Shown: piece by piece, positions 37,801 through 52,800 of the stretch
Numbering within the stretch: position 1 is the first letter of the stretch
Layout of the letters: every line of letters begins with the position of its first letter
Assembly: GCA_964019135.1 (NCBI GenBank)
Contig: OZ025252.1
Location: 7,704,823 to 7,768,822 of the forward strand
Source of the DNA: Arenicola marina
Taxonomy: Eukaryota > Annelida > Polychaeta > Arenicolidae
Reading direction: 5' to 3'
DNA: 64,000 nt
Notes under the pieces: model-generated
The model's database searches: none
What the model saw: the letters and a program-made list of their open reading frames with translations, nothing else
Told to the model about the DNA's origin: nothing
Position numbers and translations under genes: made by a program

Positions 37801-40800
37801 CCAGTCGCTATATCCAGGCTGAATAAGGCACTGAGGAAACAGGATGCAAAACATATTCCAAAGAACGTATTACATCATTATATAATTATTACATCAGTAT
37901 TTCCAGCGATACACGTCAAGCCACTCGTAATAACAAACCTCCCAGTCATCGACTGATTAGAGACTACGTCACAACGATGTATTTGGCCTCTGCAGTAACA
38001 CTGTCAATCATTGGGAGGTGATCAGGATTTTCATTTAGATGCTAGGGCGAGGGTAGTTCTGTTGTCAGAGCAAAGACCTTATCATAGCTCAGAGCTTGGG
38101 CGGCAGTAGCCCGTTCTACGGCTGTAGTACCATGTATGTGCTATAGGGTCTGTAAGTGACATCACAGACAGCGCGCGCTCACCTCCAGCGAATCCGGTTT
38201 TGGGTACATGACGCTTCACCGCCCCATATACAAAGCATAGGGAGCTCTTTGTAATGGCGTGAAACGCACAGAAAACCAGCGTCTTGCGATTTCAAACTAG
38301 TACGAGTATGAAGGTACACCCCAAACATTTATTCCATATGGTTTTCAAATCTAACATTGCATTCATATCTCAAACATCAGTGAGTCTAGTTTAAGGCCCA
38401 TAGTAAAGTATAGGGACCCGCTGACGCGTTGTACCCAGAACGGTTGTTTCTAGAGGGGAGCGCGTGCTGTCTGTGACGTCACTTTCAGACCCTATAGAAG
38501 CCACAGATGGAACTGTTGTGCTGTCTCGCGAAAGAATCACCCATACGTAATACGTATGTCACCAAGTACAGAAGTCTGCCTTCTACGCCTGGATGAATTA
38601 TACCGGCTCGGCCAGTACATTGGTGGGTTGAATATTCAGGACGCTTTAAAGCGGGTGTCCAACCTAATTTAATCGCTATCTGCACCGAAAGTTTACATCT
38701 TAAAATTAAATTGGCGAGTATTAACGCTTCGTTTCGACCGACTGGTAAGGAGAACAAAATTAATGCAACCCGCCCCCGGCAATGTCAAGCAGAGCGCCAT
38801 TTTGCCGGGAGAAGTGACGCATATTGTGACTTCATATGGCGCCGCCTTACGTTATAACTCGCGGAGACAGAGATCAGAGCCGCGATTTACAGATGAACAG
38901 CGGCAGTTCCAAGCCGCGCAGTAGCACAGGATCTTAGCCTTTCATTGAAAAGTGCCGTCCAAACAAATTGATATACGTCTTGAGACGATTGACTCCACAA
39001 CAATGCCATGATTGGAGTTAGAATCGCAGCTATTTATATTGGCAATTATCACGCGCTCTTGTTTTGCTCACACAATAGGCGCAATTTCCGGTTTGAATAA
39101 ATTAGAGTATCGCCTCCTGATTGGTCAATCACAGACACGCCTCCAACAAGGGCTGCCGCTTGGGTAGGCGGCGAAATCGTGCCTGGCGGTCACTTCTAAA
39201 TTTTATTGTGAGCTACAGATAGAACGAAAAATTCTGTAATTTGGAGGATAGACAATTGGGTATTATATGAATCGGTAAAGCAGCGTTAGAGCCCAGGCTG
39301 GCGGTTCCCTTTAAGCAATTCTGGTCATATCGCGTCAATGGGGGAAAGAAGGGAAAAGCGGAGCCATGTCCCCGGGGGCAACCCCCTACTCTTTGCGAAG
39401 AAGGACATGGGAACGGCCACTAGAGGGCAGCACTGCTTGCTATGCGGTATGCAAAAAATGATATTAAAAGAAGTCTCAGTCAAGCTGTCCATTATATGTG
39501 GTCCGCAGTGAAGCCACACGGCATCGTCCAACAGCAGCGTGTATAGGATCAACCATCGCAAATAACAACGATGTCAACAACGACCTTGACTTTGATACTG
39601 CTGAGACAGCCGTGACCCTGACCTTGAGGATCCGGAAGCACTGGTGGATCTTCCTCATGTCCGCTCCTATGGAAATGGTCGCGTCGGGACCTACATCCTC
39701 CAGGAACCGTTTGACCGCATCGAGACACCTGGAGAGGTCAAGGTCATGCGTTATGTAAGCCGGGAGTGAGAGCGAAGTTACCAAATCGCAGAAGAACACG
39801 GAGTGACAGTGATATCAGTACAGTTATCTGTAACTAATAAAATCAGGTTTACAGCGTCAGTCAAACACAAAAGTCGACGAAGGGGTATTAAATTAAAAAT
39901 CCTTACAATCTCCCCACTCGTTACTATGGTGATACCCATACCACTCGAGATCTTTCTCAGACAGCGCGTCACTACGCTGCACCCCACTCGTTACCATGGT
40001 GATACCCATACCTCTCCAGATCCTTTCTTAGACAGTGCATCACTGCGCTGCACCCCCCCCCCACCCACCCGTTACCATGGTCATACCCATACCTCTCCAG
40101 ATCCTCCTCACAGAGCGTCTCTGCGCTGCTCCCCGGTTGTCATGGTGATACCAATACCTCTTCAGATCCTCCTCAGACAGCGCATCACTGCGCTGCCCCC
40201 CCCCCCCACCCACCCACCCGTTACCATGGTGATAACCATACCTCTCCAGATCCTCCTCACACAGAGCGTCTCTGCGCTGCTCCCCGGTTGTCATGGTGAT
40301 ACCCATACCTCTTGAGATCCTCTTCAAACAGAGCGTCACTGCGCTGTCCTACCCCCACCCACCCGTTACCATGGTGATACCCATACCTCTCCAGAACCTT
40401 CTCAGAAAACGCGTCACTACGCTGCTCCCCGGTTGCCATGGTGATACCCATACCTCTCCAGATCCTCCTCAGACAGCGCGTCACTGCGCTGCTCCCCGGT
40501 TACCATGGTGATACCCATACCTCTCCAGATCCTCCTCAGACAGCGCGTCACTACGCTGCTCCCCGGTTGCCATGGTGAGCTCTTCCTTCAGACTCTGGAT
40601 CTCTTTCTTCAGTCTGAGGATCATCAGCTTGGGGTCGAGCTCTTCGTTCTGAATGGCGTCATTCTTTATCAGCGCCACCCGCTGGGCGAAGCGACACGTG
40701 GAGATTGATTCCTGGAGGGAGACAACACGACACGTCAGGCGATAACACACAACATCTACATCTTAGGCTGGGCTGGTTTAATTAAGAAAGACACGTTGAT

Positions 40801-43800
40801 ATATTAATTAAGGCGGTAGAGCGTCAAAGGTGCAGCGAAGCCATGTCCGTGGGGTCAAGCATTACTCTTTTAAAAGGAGGACGTGGATGTTTATACTACG
40901 TGAAGCGGCACGAATTTAAATACCGTAGTTGCTCGAATAAGCGCCCCCTGTTATAAGAAGCGCCCGGTCAAGGAGACACAAACAAAAAATAAGCGTCCGG
41001 GGGTGAATAACCTCCAGGGGGCCAACAGTGTCTTCTTACTGCATTATTGCAATGGGAAGGAATAACTTATACACAGTTATATGATGTTCGGTACAGCAAT
41101 ATTATTACCTGCATACGGAGTGAACAGGTTAAAACATAGAAGTTATGTCCATTGATTTGTACATAGTACATAGATTGGGTCCCACATTTACTATAAGATA
41201 GTGTTCATATAAAATTACTTATTTTATTACTTGTTTTGTTATTATTATCTTTGTATTCCATAGGCCGCGGGATGGCGGCAAGTAACACTGTAATGTTACG
41301 AACTGGGAGGTTATCATGACGCGCCCCCCGTCACAATGGATCATAGCGTCCCCTCGTCACAATGGATCATTGCGTCCCCTCGTCACAATGGATCATAGCG
41401 TCCCCTCGTCACAATGGATCATAGCGTCCCCTCGTCACAATGGATCCTAGCGTCCCCTCGTCACAATGGAAAATAGCGTCCCCTCGCCACAATGGATCCT
41501 AGCGTCCCCTCGTCACAATGGATCCTAGCGTCCCCTCGTCACAATGGGTCATAGCGTCCCCTCGTCACAATGGATCATAGCGTCCCCTCGTCACAATGGA
41601 TCATTGCGTCCCCTCGTCACAATGGATCATTGCGTCCCCTCGTCAAAATGGATCATAGCGTCCCCTCGTAACAATGGATCCTAGCGTCCCCTCGTCACAA
41701 TGGAAAATAGCGTCCCCTCGTCACAATGGAAAATAGCGTCCCCTCGTCACAATGGATCCTAGCGACCCCTCGTCACAATGGGTCATAGCGTCCCCTCGTC
41801 AAAATGGATCCTAGCGTCCCCTCGTCACAATGGATCATAGCCTCCTCTCGTCACAATGGATCATTGCGTCCCCTCGTCACAATGGATCATAGCGTCCCCT
41901 CGTCAAAATGGATCATAGCGTCCCCTCGTCACAATGGATCCTAGCGTCCCCTCGTCACAATAGAAAATAGCGTCCCCTCGTCACAATGGAAAATAGCGTC
42001 CCCTCGTCACAATGGATCATAGCGTTCCCTCGTCACAATGGGTCATAGCGTCCCCTCGTCACAATGGATCATTGCGTCCCCTCGTCACAATGGATCATTG
42101 CGTCCCCTCGTCAAAATGGATCATAGCGTCCCCTCGTCACAATGGATCCTAGCGTCCCCTCGTCACAATGGATCCTAGCGTCCCCTCGTCACAATGGATC
42201 ATAGCGTCCCCTCGTCACAATGGATCATAGCGTCCCCTCGTCACAATGGATCATAGCGTCCCCTCGTCACAATGGATCTTAGCGTCCCCTCGTCACAATG
42301 GATCCTAGCGTCCCCTCGTCACAATGGATCCTAGCGTCCCCTCGTCACAATGGATCCTAGCGTCCCCTCGTCACAATGGATCCTAGCGTCCCCTCGTCAC
42401 AATGGATCATAGCGCCCCCTCGTCACAATGGATCCTAGCGTCCCCTCGTCACAATAGATCATAGCGTCCCCTCGTCACAATGGATCCTAGCGTCCCCTAC
42501 AAATGGCGGACAACACAAATGGCGGACCGCTTCAGCTTGACGTCGATTCAATAAATATCCTGCAATATCGGCCTGACAAAATTGTTTTATTCGGCCCTTT
42601 ATGTTAAATCAACATTGACTGACGTCGACGTTCTTCTTCTCCACGGATATCGTGGCGATCATGGTTGTCATGCAGTTGCCACCCAGACTGTCCCGCAGCA
42701 CTGACGTCATCATGGAGTTCCGGTAGGGAATGTGCTGCCGGTTCTTCTCCGACAAAGACACGATCACCTGAAAGGGTCAAAGGTCAAAAGGCCATGCTCC
42801 AAATGCTCTATAGTCGATTTATGCATAAAGACGCATAAATTGGATGCATACATTCGGAATTGATGGTGGTTATCAAGTCAAGGTGGTCGACATATAAGGT
42901 TAGTGCGAAAATGAACGTACAAGGATCGCGCGTGTACCTACAGCCTTTTGCGCAAATGTCGTCTGCCGCATCATTTGATCTAGCATTGGCGTCAAATACA
43001 TTGGTACTCAAAATAGTGTTGATGAAACAAAAGCATGAATTTAGTGCGACAAATTGAAATCTGGATTTTTTTTAACGCCGATATGACGTAATGTGCAGAA
43101 AAACTGTGCTTCAACTCTACAGCATTACAGTCTCGGTCATGGGCTGTTGCCGAGATACAGAATATTCTAGAGGTAACTGCACGAAGAGACTCTTTATGGA
43201 GGACTATATCCTAGGTCAAGGTGGGCTCAGCTGCCGTTACAGAGAATATTGCAAAGCGTGGTTCCACATTACGCCACACTACCCCACTGGCAAAGCAACT
43301 TGAACCCGATCAAATAGACCACGGTTAAATGTGACATACCTGTTCCAGGTAGTGGAGAGACAAGTTGATGTACTTGGCCTCGGTCAGCAGCATGCCGTTG
43401 ACTCCAGTCTTACCGACCCTCTCAGACCTAGTATCAAACAACATATACCATTATAAGTACACATTCTCGTTGATGCCAATTTTTGTGTTCAACCAATGTG
43501 TCGATATTGCAACAAATATATATTTATACAAAAGATCATTACGTACCCATCAAATCATGAAATATACCCATTTCTGTGCCCACGTTGACGTACGAACGTA
43601 TATTTATACAATGCAGATATGTACATATTTACTTGCTGATTTCATTGCTCGAGGAGAGACTAACGGTTGTGTACATGTAGGCTAAATTGTGATAAGAAAC
43701 TCGAGTGAAACATGCTCCAAAAGCAGGTGTCGGGCTTCGAACCTACGACTCTGAGCCAGTTTACCAACTGGGGTTGCCGACCTATTGGGAATGACGTCTA

Positions 43801-46800
43801 TTTGTGACTATTTTCTGGGCGGAGTGCGACATATATATATATAGAGGTTACACTGACCCGGCCAGGTCGACGAGGTGTAGTTTGGCTCTGCGCACGGTGG
43901 CAGAGCCGGGTTCTCGGGAGGTCACGTGGACAGTGAAGATACAATGAGACCGCGTGGAAGCCTGGTTCATAGGCGTCTGTAACCGCAAAAGTACGTTAGC
44001 AACCGCCATGACAACCCATATATCCTTTCGGAGAGAAAAGATATAGGTCAAGTCTGTATGATAAAACATGTTCACCTTCTGCTAACTATGAGAAGAACTT
44101 TACGCGCGTGATTAAGATAACATAACCGAGTTGCCTCGTGGAGAAAGCTGGAACTAAAATAGTCATTTCCCATGGTAACGTAAGTTGACATATAATCATT
44201 GCATTGTTCATCCATCTGTCAAAACAAACACGGACGTAGAACCGAACAACGGAGAAAGTTACCTAATAATTAAATATCGAGAACGAAAAAAACAAAAACA
44301 AAACAAAAAAACTTCAATAGGCCTGTCAGTAGGGTGATGACCTCTGACCTCTGCGATCATCCTGTTGGTGTCCCCGAGGAAGAGAAGGTTGAGCGCTTCC
44401 TCCTCCGTCCCAGACTGGTGGGTCGACAGGTTCCTCAGGTGGATGTTCTGGTCCGCGTCCTCCATCAGCGACACCTTCCTGGAGACAACAACAACAACGA
44501 CCCCTTGTGGAGAAAACAGCGTCACCTTCCTGAAGACAACAACAACAACGACCCCTTTTGGAGAAAACAGCGACTCCTTCCTGGAGACAACAACAACAAC
44601 AATCCCTTGCGAAGAAAACAGCGTCACCTTCCTGAAGACAACAACAACAACGACCCATTGTGGAGAAAACAGCGTCACCTTCCTGAAGACAACAACAACA
44701 ACGACCCATTGTGGAGAAAACAGCGTCACCTTCCTGGAGACAACAACAACGACCCCTTGTGGAGAAAACAGCGACACCTTACTGTGGCTCTGTTCTTCTG
44801 TGATATGTACTATAAACACAGAGACAGAACACTGGTTATTTTCTTCCGTAATATGTCCTATAACCACAGTCAGAATACTATGATTCTATACTCCTGTAAC
44901 ATGTACTATAACCACACAGAGACGGAGAACACTGGCTGTTCTCCTTAACATGTTCTATAACCACACAGAGACGGAGAACACTGTCGCTCTGTTCTTCTGT
45001 AACATGTTCTATAACCACACAGAGACGGAGAACACTGTGGCTCTGTTCTCCTGTAACATGTTCTAAAACTACACAGAGACGGAGAGCACTGTGACTCTGT
45101 TCTCCTGTAACATGTTCTAAAACTACACAGAAACGGAGAACACTGGTTCCTTAACATGTTCTATAACCACACAGAGACGGAGAACACTGTGGCTCTGTTC
45201 TCTTGTAACATGTTCTATAACCACACAGAGACGGAGAACACTGGCTCCTTAACATGTTCTATAACCACACAGAGACGGAGAACACTGTGGCTCTGTTCTC
45301 CTGTGACAGGTTCTATAACCACACAGAGACGGAGAACACAGGCTCTGTTCTTCTGTACATGTTCTAAAACTACACAGAGACGGAGAACACGGTGGCTCTG
45401 TTCTTCTGTAACATGTTCTATAACCACACAGAGCCGGAGAACACGGTGGCTCTGTTTGCGCCTGGTGTAGAGAGGGCGGCGGGGGGGGGGGGGGGGCAGG
45501 GAGGATCCGACCCCAAACTGCTCCCCTCTCATCATGTAGGCCTCACAGCAACGAACATTTGTTGCACATACAGAAATAACAATATTCCCCCGCGGATCGT
45601 ACACAAACTAACGTTGTCTGATTCCCTCAGTATAGGCGAATTTCCTTGCCCTGAATACATGCGGCGACCAGTTATATAAACAACTGCAAGGGGAGCAACG
45701 ATCGGAATGAGGAGTCATTTCTCGCCGTCAATGCATGGACGACTTCTGCACCATAAAGGTGCAGGAGGACACGGGAAGGAGTGTCCATCAGAGAGAAATA
45801 GCACCACGGGGAAGAGCTATTGCTTTGTCCCCCCGGGGCAAAAGACATGTGGCATAATTTGATATTCAAATTAGGACCCACTTAGACCTGAACGATGGAC
45901 CTGTTTATATCGCCTCGGGGGATGCTTTCACACACTCCCAACCAATATATTCCCAAAACATCTCCCTTCTTTTTATGTCAACATGAAAGGACTAGCGACG
46001 CTCAGACTGATCTTCGCGAAGGATACGTCTTTCATTCCGCCATATTGTGGGCATTACACCGTGACCAACGTATGTTGCTTGGCGTCACGTGTTTAGTTAT
46101 TATGCAGCAAATGACAATAATAAAAGTCCAATCACTGCAATAAATGCAAGGAAAATGATCCAAAATTTCAATTATAGACTAAAATTATTTTCTTATGTAC
46201 AATTATTGTTTTCCTCGTCATATACGTAGATCTAAGTGTATTTTCCTATTAAGGAAAAGTATTACAACCGATATCTGGCATTAATTATAAGGCCGCTAGA
46301 AGTGGTTTATAACAACCTAGGGACACGCGTCAACCTCCCACTTGCACCAATGGGATGAACTTCTACCTTAATCAGATATCTCACAGCTGCTTCCTAACGA
46401 ATGATGGATATGTGGTTTAAGCCAGCTTTGCCGGGCCGACGGATCTCGAGGACGATGATTTTGAAAGGCTGAAGGGACCTCAGATAGCGGCGGGGGTCTA
46501 AACCTCTCCTCCTAGTTTTTTCTGTCTGCTCCTGACAGCAATAAGACTCTTACTGCCTTACCACCCACCGCTTGCCAACACAATGACTTGAGCGTAAGGC
46601 GAGCGAAGACGGCGTCCTAATGGTATAATAATGGAGAGAGACAGACAAAAGAACCTTTGTTCCTCGGTCCCTCGGGCTGTATTGGCCAGTTGACTTCCAG
46701 TGGGGGTACCTCGACCAGGGACAGGGACAGACCGAGTACCTGGAGCACATTACCTTGGCCCTCTATACACGGAGGCGTGGGGGGCCTATCAACTCGCGGT

Positions 46801-49800
46801 ATCCCCGCACTGGGCTGGAGACTGGGGACACAGAGCAATTGTCTATTTTGACGACTTGAGAATGGACAGGACTGGTGTCCTAGAAAGTGAAGCTCTGGAC
46901 GAGAATGCCTGACCAGTCTACCACTCCGGGATAAACAGCAGTAAACAGGACTAGTTACCATGGAAATGTACGCCAGGTGAGGCCAAATGCAAGTATATCT
47001 ATATATAGCTTTCATTGTCTAAAAGTGGCTTAAACAGTGGGCGAAAGAAGAGTTTGAGGAGACATGTGCAGAGGCTGCATCGCGCATTCTGTGCGAAAGG
47101 GTGGCGGAAAGTGGAATATTGGTTATTGTGTAAGACGCCATGATCTGTTATACGTTATACGTTAAGCACGTGCTATCTAATGCCCGGATGTATATTTGAC
47201 TTGATTTGATTGGGGCTTACAGTGTTCGTGCCACGATTTTGTCTTGCTCAAAGTTAAATTAGTTTAGGGAAGATAAACAAATAACAATTTGTTTTAATGG
47301 GAGTTTACATTTTTAATTCCACGACATCACTATAAACGCGTTCGTCAAAGTAGCAAAAGTGAGATCCGGCGGGTTTATTTCTGGGAGCATTGCATCTGAG
47401 CGATATTTGTAAATTCCCCAATGATGTCACAAGATTGACAGGTGAGCTTTGATGCAGTGCGTGGACATCTGTGTTCGAGGGCGTGTATTGCTTTTATGGT
47501 TGAGTGCGTTCCGTTGAGTTCAAGCCAATGAGCAGAGAGAATCTGAATCTTAATATAAAGGCACATGCGTTTGTATTCCCCTTTGACGTCACTTTCCTCG
47601 CTCGCAGAAGTTAAATTGGTAGGTGCGAAAACAAGTGGAAAAAGTATGCCCTTCTACTATTTGGGGCGTTGCAGCTCGATAATATAAGCATGGAAACACA
47701 GAAGATTAATATGAGCTAAAGTTGCTTTATCGTGGCACAAACACTTTAACGGCACTTTCGGCCTGTAAGGCTATATCGTGCCATACCGGTGAAGTTCAAT
47801 GTAAATCCGTGGTTGTAGGTTCAGACATAAATTCATGGGAGATTTGTGGAGGGGGGGGGGGGGGCACCCAGCTAACCCGGCCACCAGCGTGCGGGGACCG
47901 CCTGGCTTTGTAGGTAGCGCGTTTGGCTCTTTTTGACAGCGCTGACGTAGCTTCGAGCCTCACTCGTGCAAATGTCTCCAATTGTACCGGATAAGGGTAA
48001 TATAAGGGCGATATGTTTGTGTTAATCAGAATTTTTTTTGGGACAGTGTTCGTCCCTGACTCCTTACTGACCCGCCGAGGTATCGTTTAGGCGTCCTCAG
48101 CGTGAAGCCGGCCGCTCCCTGTGCCAGTTCCCTTAAAACTCGCTTATTTCTGCAAACGCAACATCTTACAGTGAGGGGCCGGCCCAGTAGCTCAGTGGGT
48201 TAGAGCGCTCGCCTTGAGTGCTCTGGCCAACAAGCCTAACGGCACGTGGATCGCTGTGGCCATGTCTGTGTGGTCGCAGGATAAAGATCCCATGTCTTTC
48301 TTCGCAAAGAGTAGGGGGTTACCCCCGGGGACATGGCTCCGCTCTTTCCTTCTTCTCCCATTGGCGCGATATGACCGGAATGCGTCTTGAAGATATGGAC
48401 CAACTGACCAATCTTAGTGATTTTAAGGTTAATATGAAGACCGCGTAAGGTGCATTAAAGTGGCTTTATGTCTGGGATATAAGAGGTCTGCCTCATGGTC
48501 AGGGTACCGGTACCGGGTTTATCGAGAGTTTCTTCCATGCAGACATCGTGATTCGCGCCCATAGTGTGTAAACGTTTGTATGATGTGGGATAAATGTCAG
48601 GTTCTAACAGATTCTAACACTTCATCAAAGGACGCAACCGATTGGTCGCAGGTTTACGCACTTGATGCAGATAAATTACAGTAGATACTGGTAAAACGTC
48701 ATGCATAACGTCTAAATGACTAAGAGGTTCAGGTTGACGACTGACAAGACCTTGTCATATAATTATTTCGTGGTGGCGACCACGACCGTGTCGGGTCGGC
48801 AGCCATGGGTGTTATGGGGATAGGGGGGGGGTGTTGTGGGGAGGGGGGCGTTGTGGGTAGAGGGGCGTTGTGGGGAGGCGGGCGTTGTGGGGAGGGGGGC
48901 TGTATATGTAGGGAGGACGGACGGACATGTTTTCATAGGATATGTTAATGCTAGACACGCAAGACTATTTCGCTCAGCAGGACAGGATAACACAACGAGA
49001 GACATGCAGACTAGAGACATGTCAACACAATTGGAGACATGCTATTGAAAGTCCCTAGTGACTGTCGCAGTCGCTCGGTACTCACGGGAGATCTTCTAGC
49101 TTAGCAGCCTCGTGCTTGGGATCCAACAGGTCGTACCCATTCTCGTTGTAGATCTCCAAGTACGAGATGTGCGTCGAGAATTCAAGCTCGGGTGCCTGAA
49201 AGATAGCAAACCAGACACCAGTCCTAATTAGACACATCCGGGGTATAAGTTATTTCTCCACAACCATTACACGTAAAGAAGAAATGAACTCTTGCATTAC
49301 ATGTGAAGAAGAAATGAATGTGAAAAGAAGAAAAAAAACTATAACATGTGAAGAAGAAACGACCTGTTGGTGTTTGGTGCCATGTGTAAAACACACCAAG
49401 GCTGCTACAATGACATGGTGTTGTATGAAACATACCCAGATGCAGTTACCACTACTCGATACCACGATCTATTGATCTCCGGCTCAGCTCGCTTATCAAC
49501 TTCTATAGGGAAGATAGAACATTTCTGAACGTTCACATTGCGATTCATATTCCAGTGCGAATTAAGAGGCCACCACAATTATAACTTTCAGCGTCCTAGG
49601 GGACACACTTTGCCAGGTATTGGATGAATTATGACGTTTAACGTGGGTGTATATTCAGGACGCTTTAACCAATTCTGGTCATATTGCGTCAATGGGAGAA
49701 GGAAGGGAAGCGCGGAGTCATATGTTCCCTCCTCTAAGCGAAGAAGGACATCGGATCTTTATCCTGCGACCACACTGAAATGGCCACAGCGGGGCGCGAA

Positions 49801-52800
49801 CCACCGATTCACGTGCCGTTAGGCTCTCAGGTGGCCAGAGCACTCAATGCGAGCGTTCTCACACACTGAACTATTGGGCCGGCCGTTGGTGTTGAAAGGT
49901 CACTATTTACCATGAATGTGACTTACCTTCTGGTAATGCGAGAAGATGTAGGACAAGGTTCGTGGAATGATGCCTCGGTCCGCATACCGCTCTGGACCTC
50001 CAGTAATGGTGAACGTCTTCCCGCTACCAGTCTGCGGCCAAAACAATAGCACAGTACATACACTGCAGGTGTTCAACTTTTACCAGCTACGAGCAAATGT
50101 GCAAAATCTTTTCCGTAATATTAGGACAATATAAAATATGGAACAAACAAATTGCCCACGAACAGAGACACTTACCTGCCCATATGCAAATATAGTGCCA
50201 TTGTATCCTTGAAGCACACTGTAGGGAGAAAAAACAATTTAAAAAAAATTACACATAAGACAAACACAAATTTATAAAAGTTCAACATATAATAAACAGC
50301 AGCTTTTTTTCTCCAACAACTCAAGCATAAATTTGCAAGACTATGCTAAAGACATTGATTAGGTGGGAAGTCTGGCAATGATAGTCTCCAGTGAATGTTG
50401 TACACAGATAAATCAGTGAATAAATAAAGAACAAAACAGTCCTTCATTATAAAACCTTTGATTTGGTTTGATATGACTTGTTTCATTCCTCCCAAAATTT
50501 AAACAGTGATATATCATTGCTCACAGCCAACTAAGTACTTTTGTATTATTACGCCAAACATATTGACTATACAGCAGTACACCACATTACAAGTACCAGT
50601 AGTTGGTATTGTAATGCCTGGGACAACTTACTTCTTCATAATGATAGACGACGTGCCGATTTAATACAACTTACATCGTAATAATATAGAAGTTATATAA
50701 GATGCATATGACATTTAGATACATACTTGTCTATCACAGGCTTGGCCACATGTTCAAAAACTTCATCTTGTTTAGCTGACTGATCAAAAAGCTTCTGAAA
50801 CCTACAATAAAATCACCTATTAATACCACAAATATTGTTTCATATGACATCGATGGGGTAGAAGGAAGAGTAAGACAGATGATGACTTTTATTAGACAAC
50901 GCTTGAAAAGGTATGTAACATACAAAGCAAACAATTAGTTCTCCAGTAATACATAACTGAACTCATTTCCTCACAAATGGAAACCTGTATTCTCCTGAAT
51001 AAAAATAAAGTAAATATACTCTTCTGGTGACATGATATTATTGATAAATAATAGTATTATTACAATTATTACCTAATTATTATTAGGCAATTATGAGACA
51101 CTAGCAGCATGAACCTTGCTTACCTGAATTTATAGAGCTCTTTTTTATTATTTACTACTCCTCCTGAAATATCTCTGGGCACATTGAAAGAGATAATTTG
51201 TGCTGCATCATCCTCATCGGACAGATCATATGGCTGAAATACAAGATATTAATGATACATATTACTGGTGCATATACTACCCATAGATACTACATGATCA
51301 TCCGTTTTGAAACAGAATTTAACTACAAGTATATCATTGTATCTTAATGGTAAACAGTTCTCTTATGGAACAAAGTTTTCATATATATATTTGATTTAAT
51401 ATGCAACTTAGCTATGAGTTTATGATATATTGCAGGTAACTGCCATACCTGACTAATAGATACCTTATACAGTCCTATAAAACAGTTTTATAACGAAATA
51501 TACATATTCGTAATTTATCACTTATTGCAAATCATTAGAAAAACTCTTGTAATTGGGTTTGTTATCAAATAACCATTATCATGAAGTTGTTAGTTTTAAT
51601 TGCTCCATGATTATTTGTATACTTTACTAGAGCATTCTACACACAGCCTGCCTAGCTCAGGTGAAGGTTTTGAATAGCACAACACTTTTCCATATAGAAA
51701 ACAAACATGGCGAAGTACGAAAACTGAACTTGTAAATGGCTTAGGTTTCTCATGTTAATGTATAATTTGCCAGCATTTGACTTCAGAAAAGGCGCAGCAA
51801 GTAAGAATACAGTTTGTAGATTGCAAAAAGATAAATATTTAAAATGTTGGTTAACAATAACAGGTTTGGCACAGGGAATTTATGAAAGGGACTGTACTTA
51901 GAAAAATGTTACTACCATTTCCAAACCTTTACCTTGCCCTTGGTAGTGGTTTTGATGTCAGAGCTGGAACACTGCTCCTCTCACTCCATGACCCTTACTA
52001 GCTACCACCCTACCCACCCTAACCCACACAGCCAAGTTGGTAGTATGGCCGACTTGTCCATACACCACCCTATATACACCACTGATTTAATTTACTCAAT
52101 GATAGCCTGAAAAGGTCTATAGATAGACCTGCCATACTACCACAATGGCTGTATGGTCTCCCCACCCCCTAGTATGGGTGTGGAGGCGGGTGATCAGTGG
52201 CGGAGGACGCTTGGCGACATGGTTATTATCGGTTTAGCAGAGGCCAGACAAACAAAAAATAGCCAATGACCGATACCAGATAACAATAGTAAACAACAAT
52301 GGGTCCTCAGCCTTTGCCTTCGAACTCCATTTTTATCCGGTAATGTTGTGTTCCTTAGATATTAATTTATACGTAAAAAATCGAATTCACAACCAACCCA
52401 TGCCGCAAGGAGTCATTGAACACAACCTGCTTATCTACCTGGTGATGTACACAGCCCGCTAATCACTTCCCGCACCCCTCCCCAATCCCCCCCGCCCCTA
52501 TAGACCGCCACCATACCCACCCTAACCAGCTAACCCATACGGCTGTTCTGGTAATACGCCGCTTATACGGTCATTCTGGCCATACACCCCTGAAAATACA
52601 TGCATTACAGTTTAACAGTCGGATATAATGGGCTGCTACAGTCCATTATCCGACTGTCATCATCAAACTGTAAGCTGGTAAGTGTAACGTCTGAATGTTC
52701 AGGCTGTGACCACTGTCACTGAGATTGAGTCCGTGAGTGATGACAGTTTGGCTCCATTGGCATTGACATTCACATTGTCCGTTGATTTGGGCCGATTTGG

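Noticed and set aside
41320..42497. Regular array resembling CRISPR
   Set aside because: Directly adjacent 26-bp units without unique spacers, in a eukaryotic intron.
44334..44948. Plus-strand frames rich in Asn or Thr (about 170-200 codons)
   Set aside because: Antisense of the CAA/GTT-rich 51-bp array and KIF6 exon 7.
48178..48260. tRNA gene
   Set aside because: A tRNA-like A-box is present but no complete cloverleaf; the sequence continues into a repeated SINE body.
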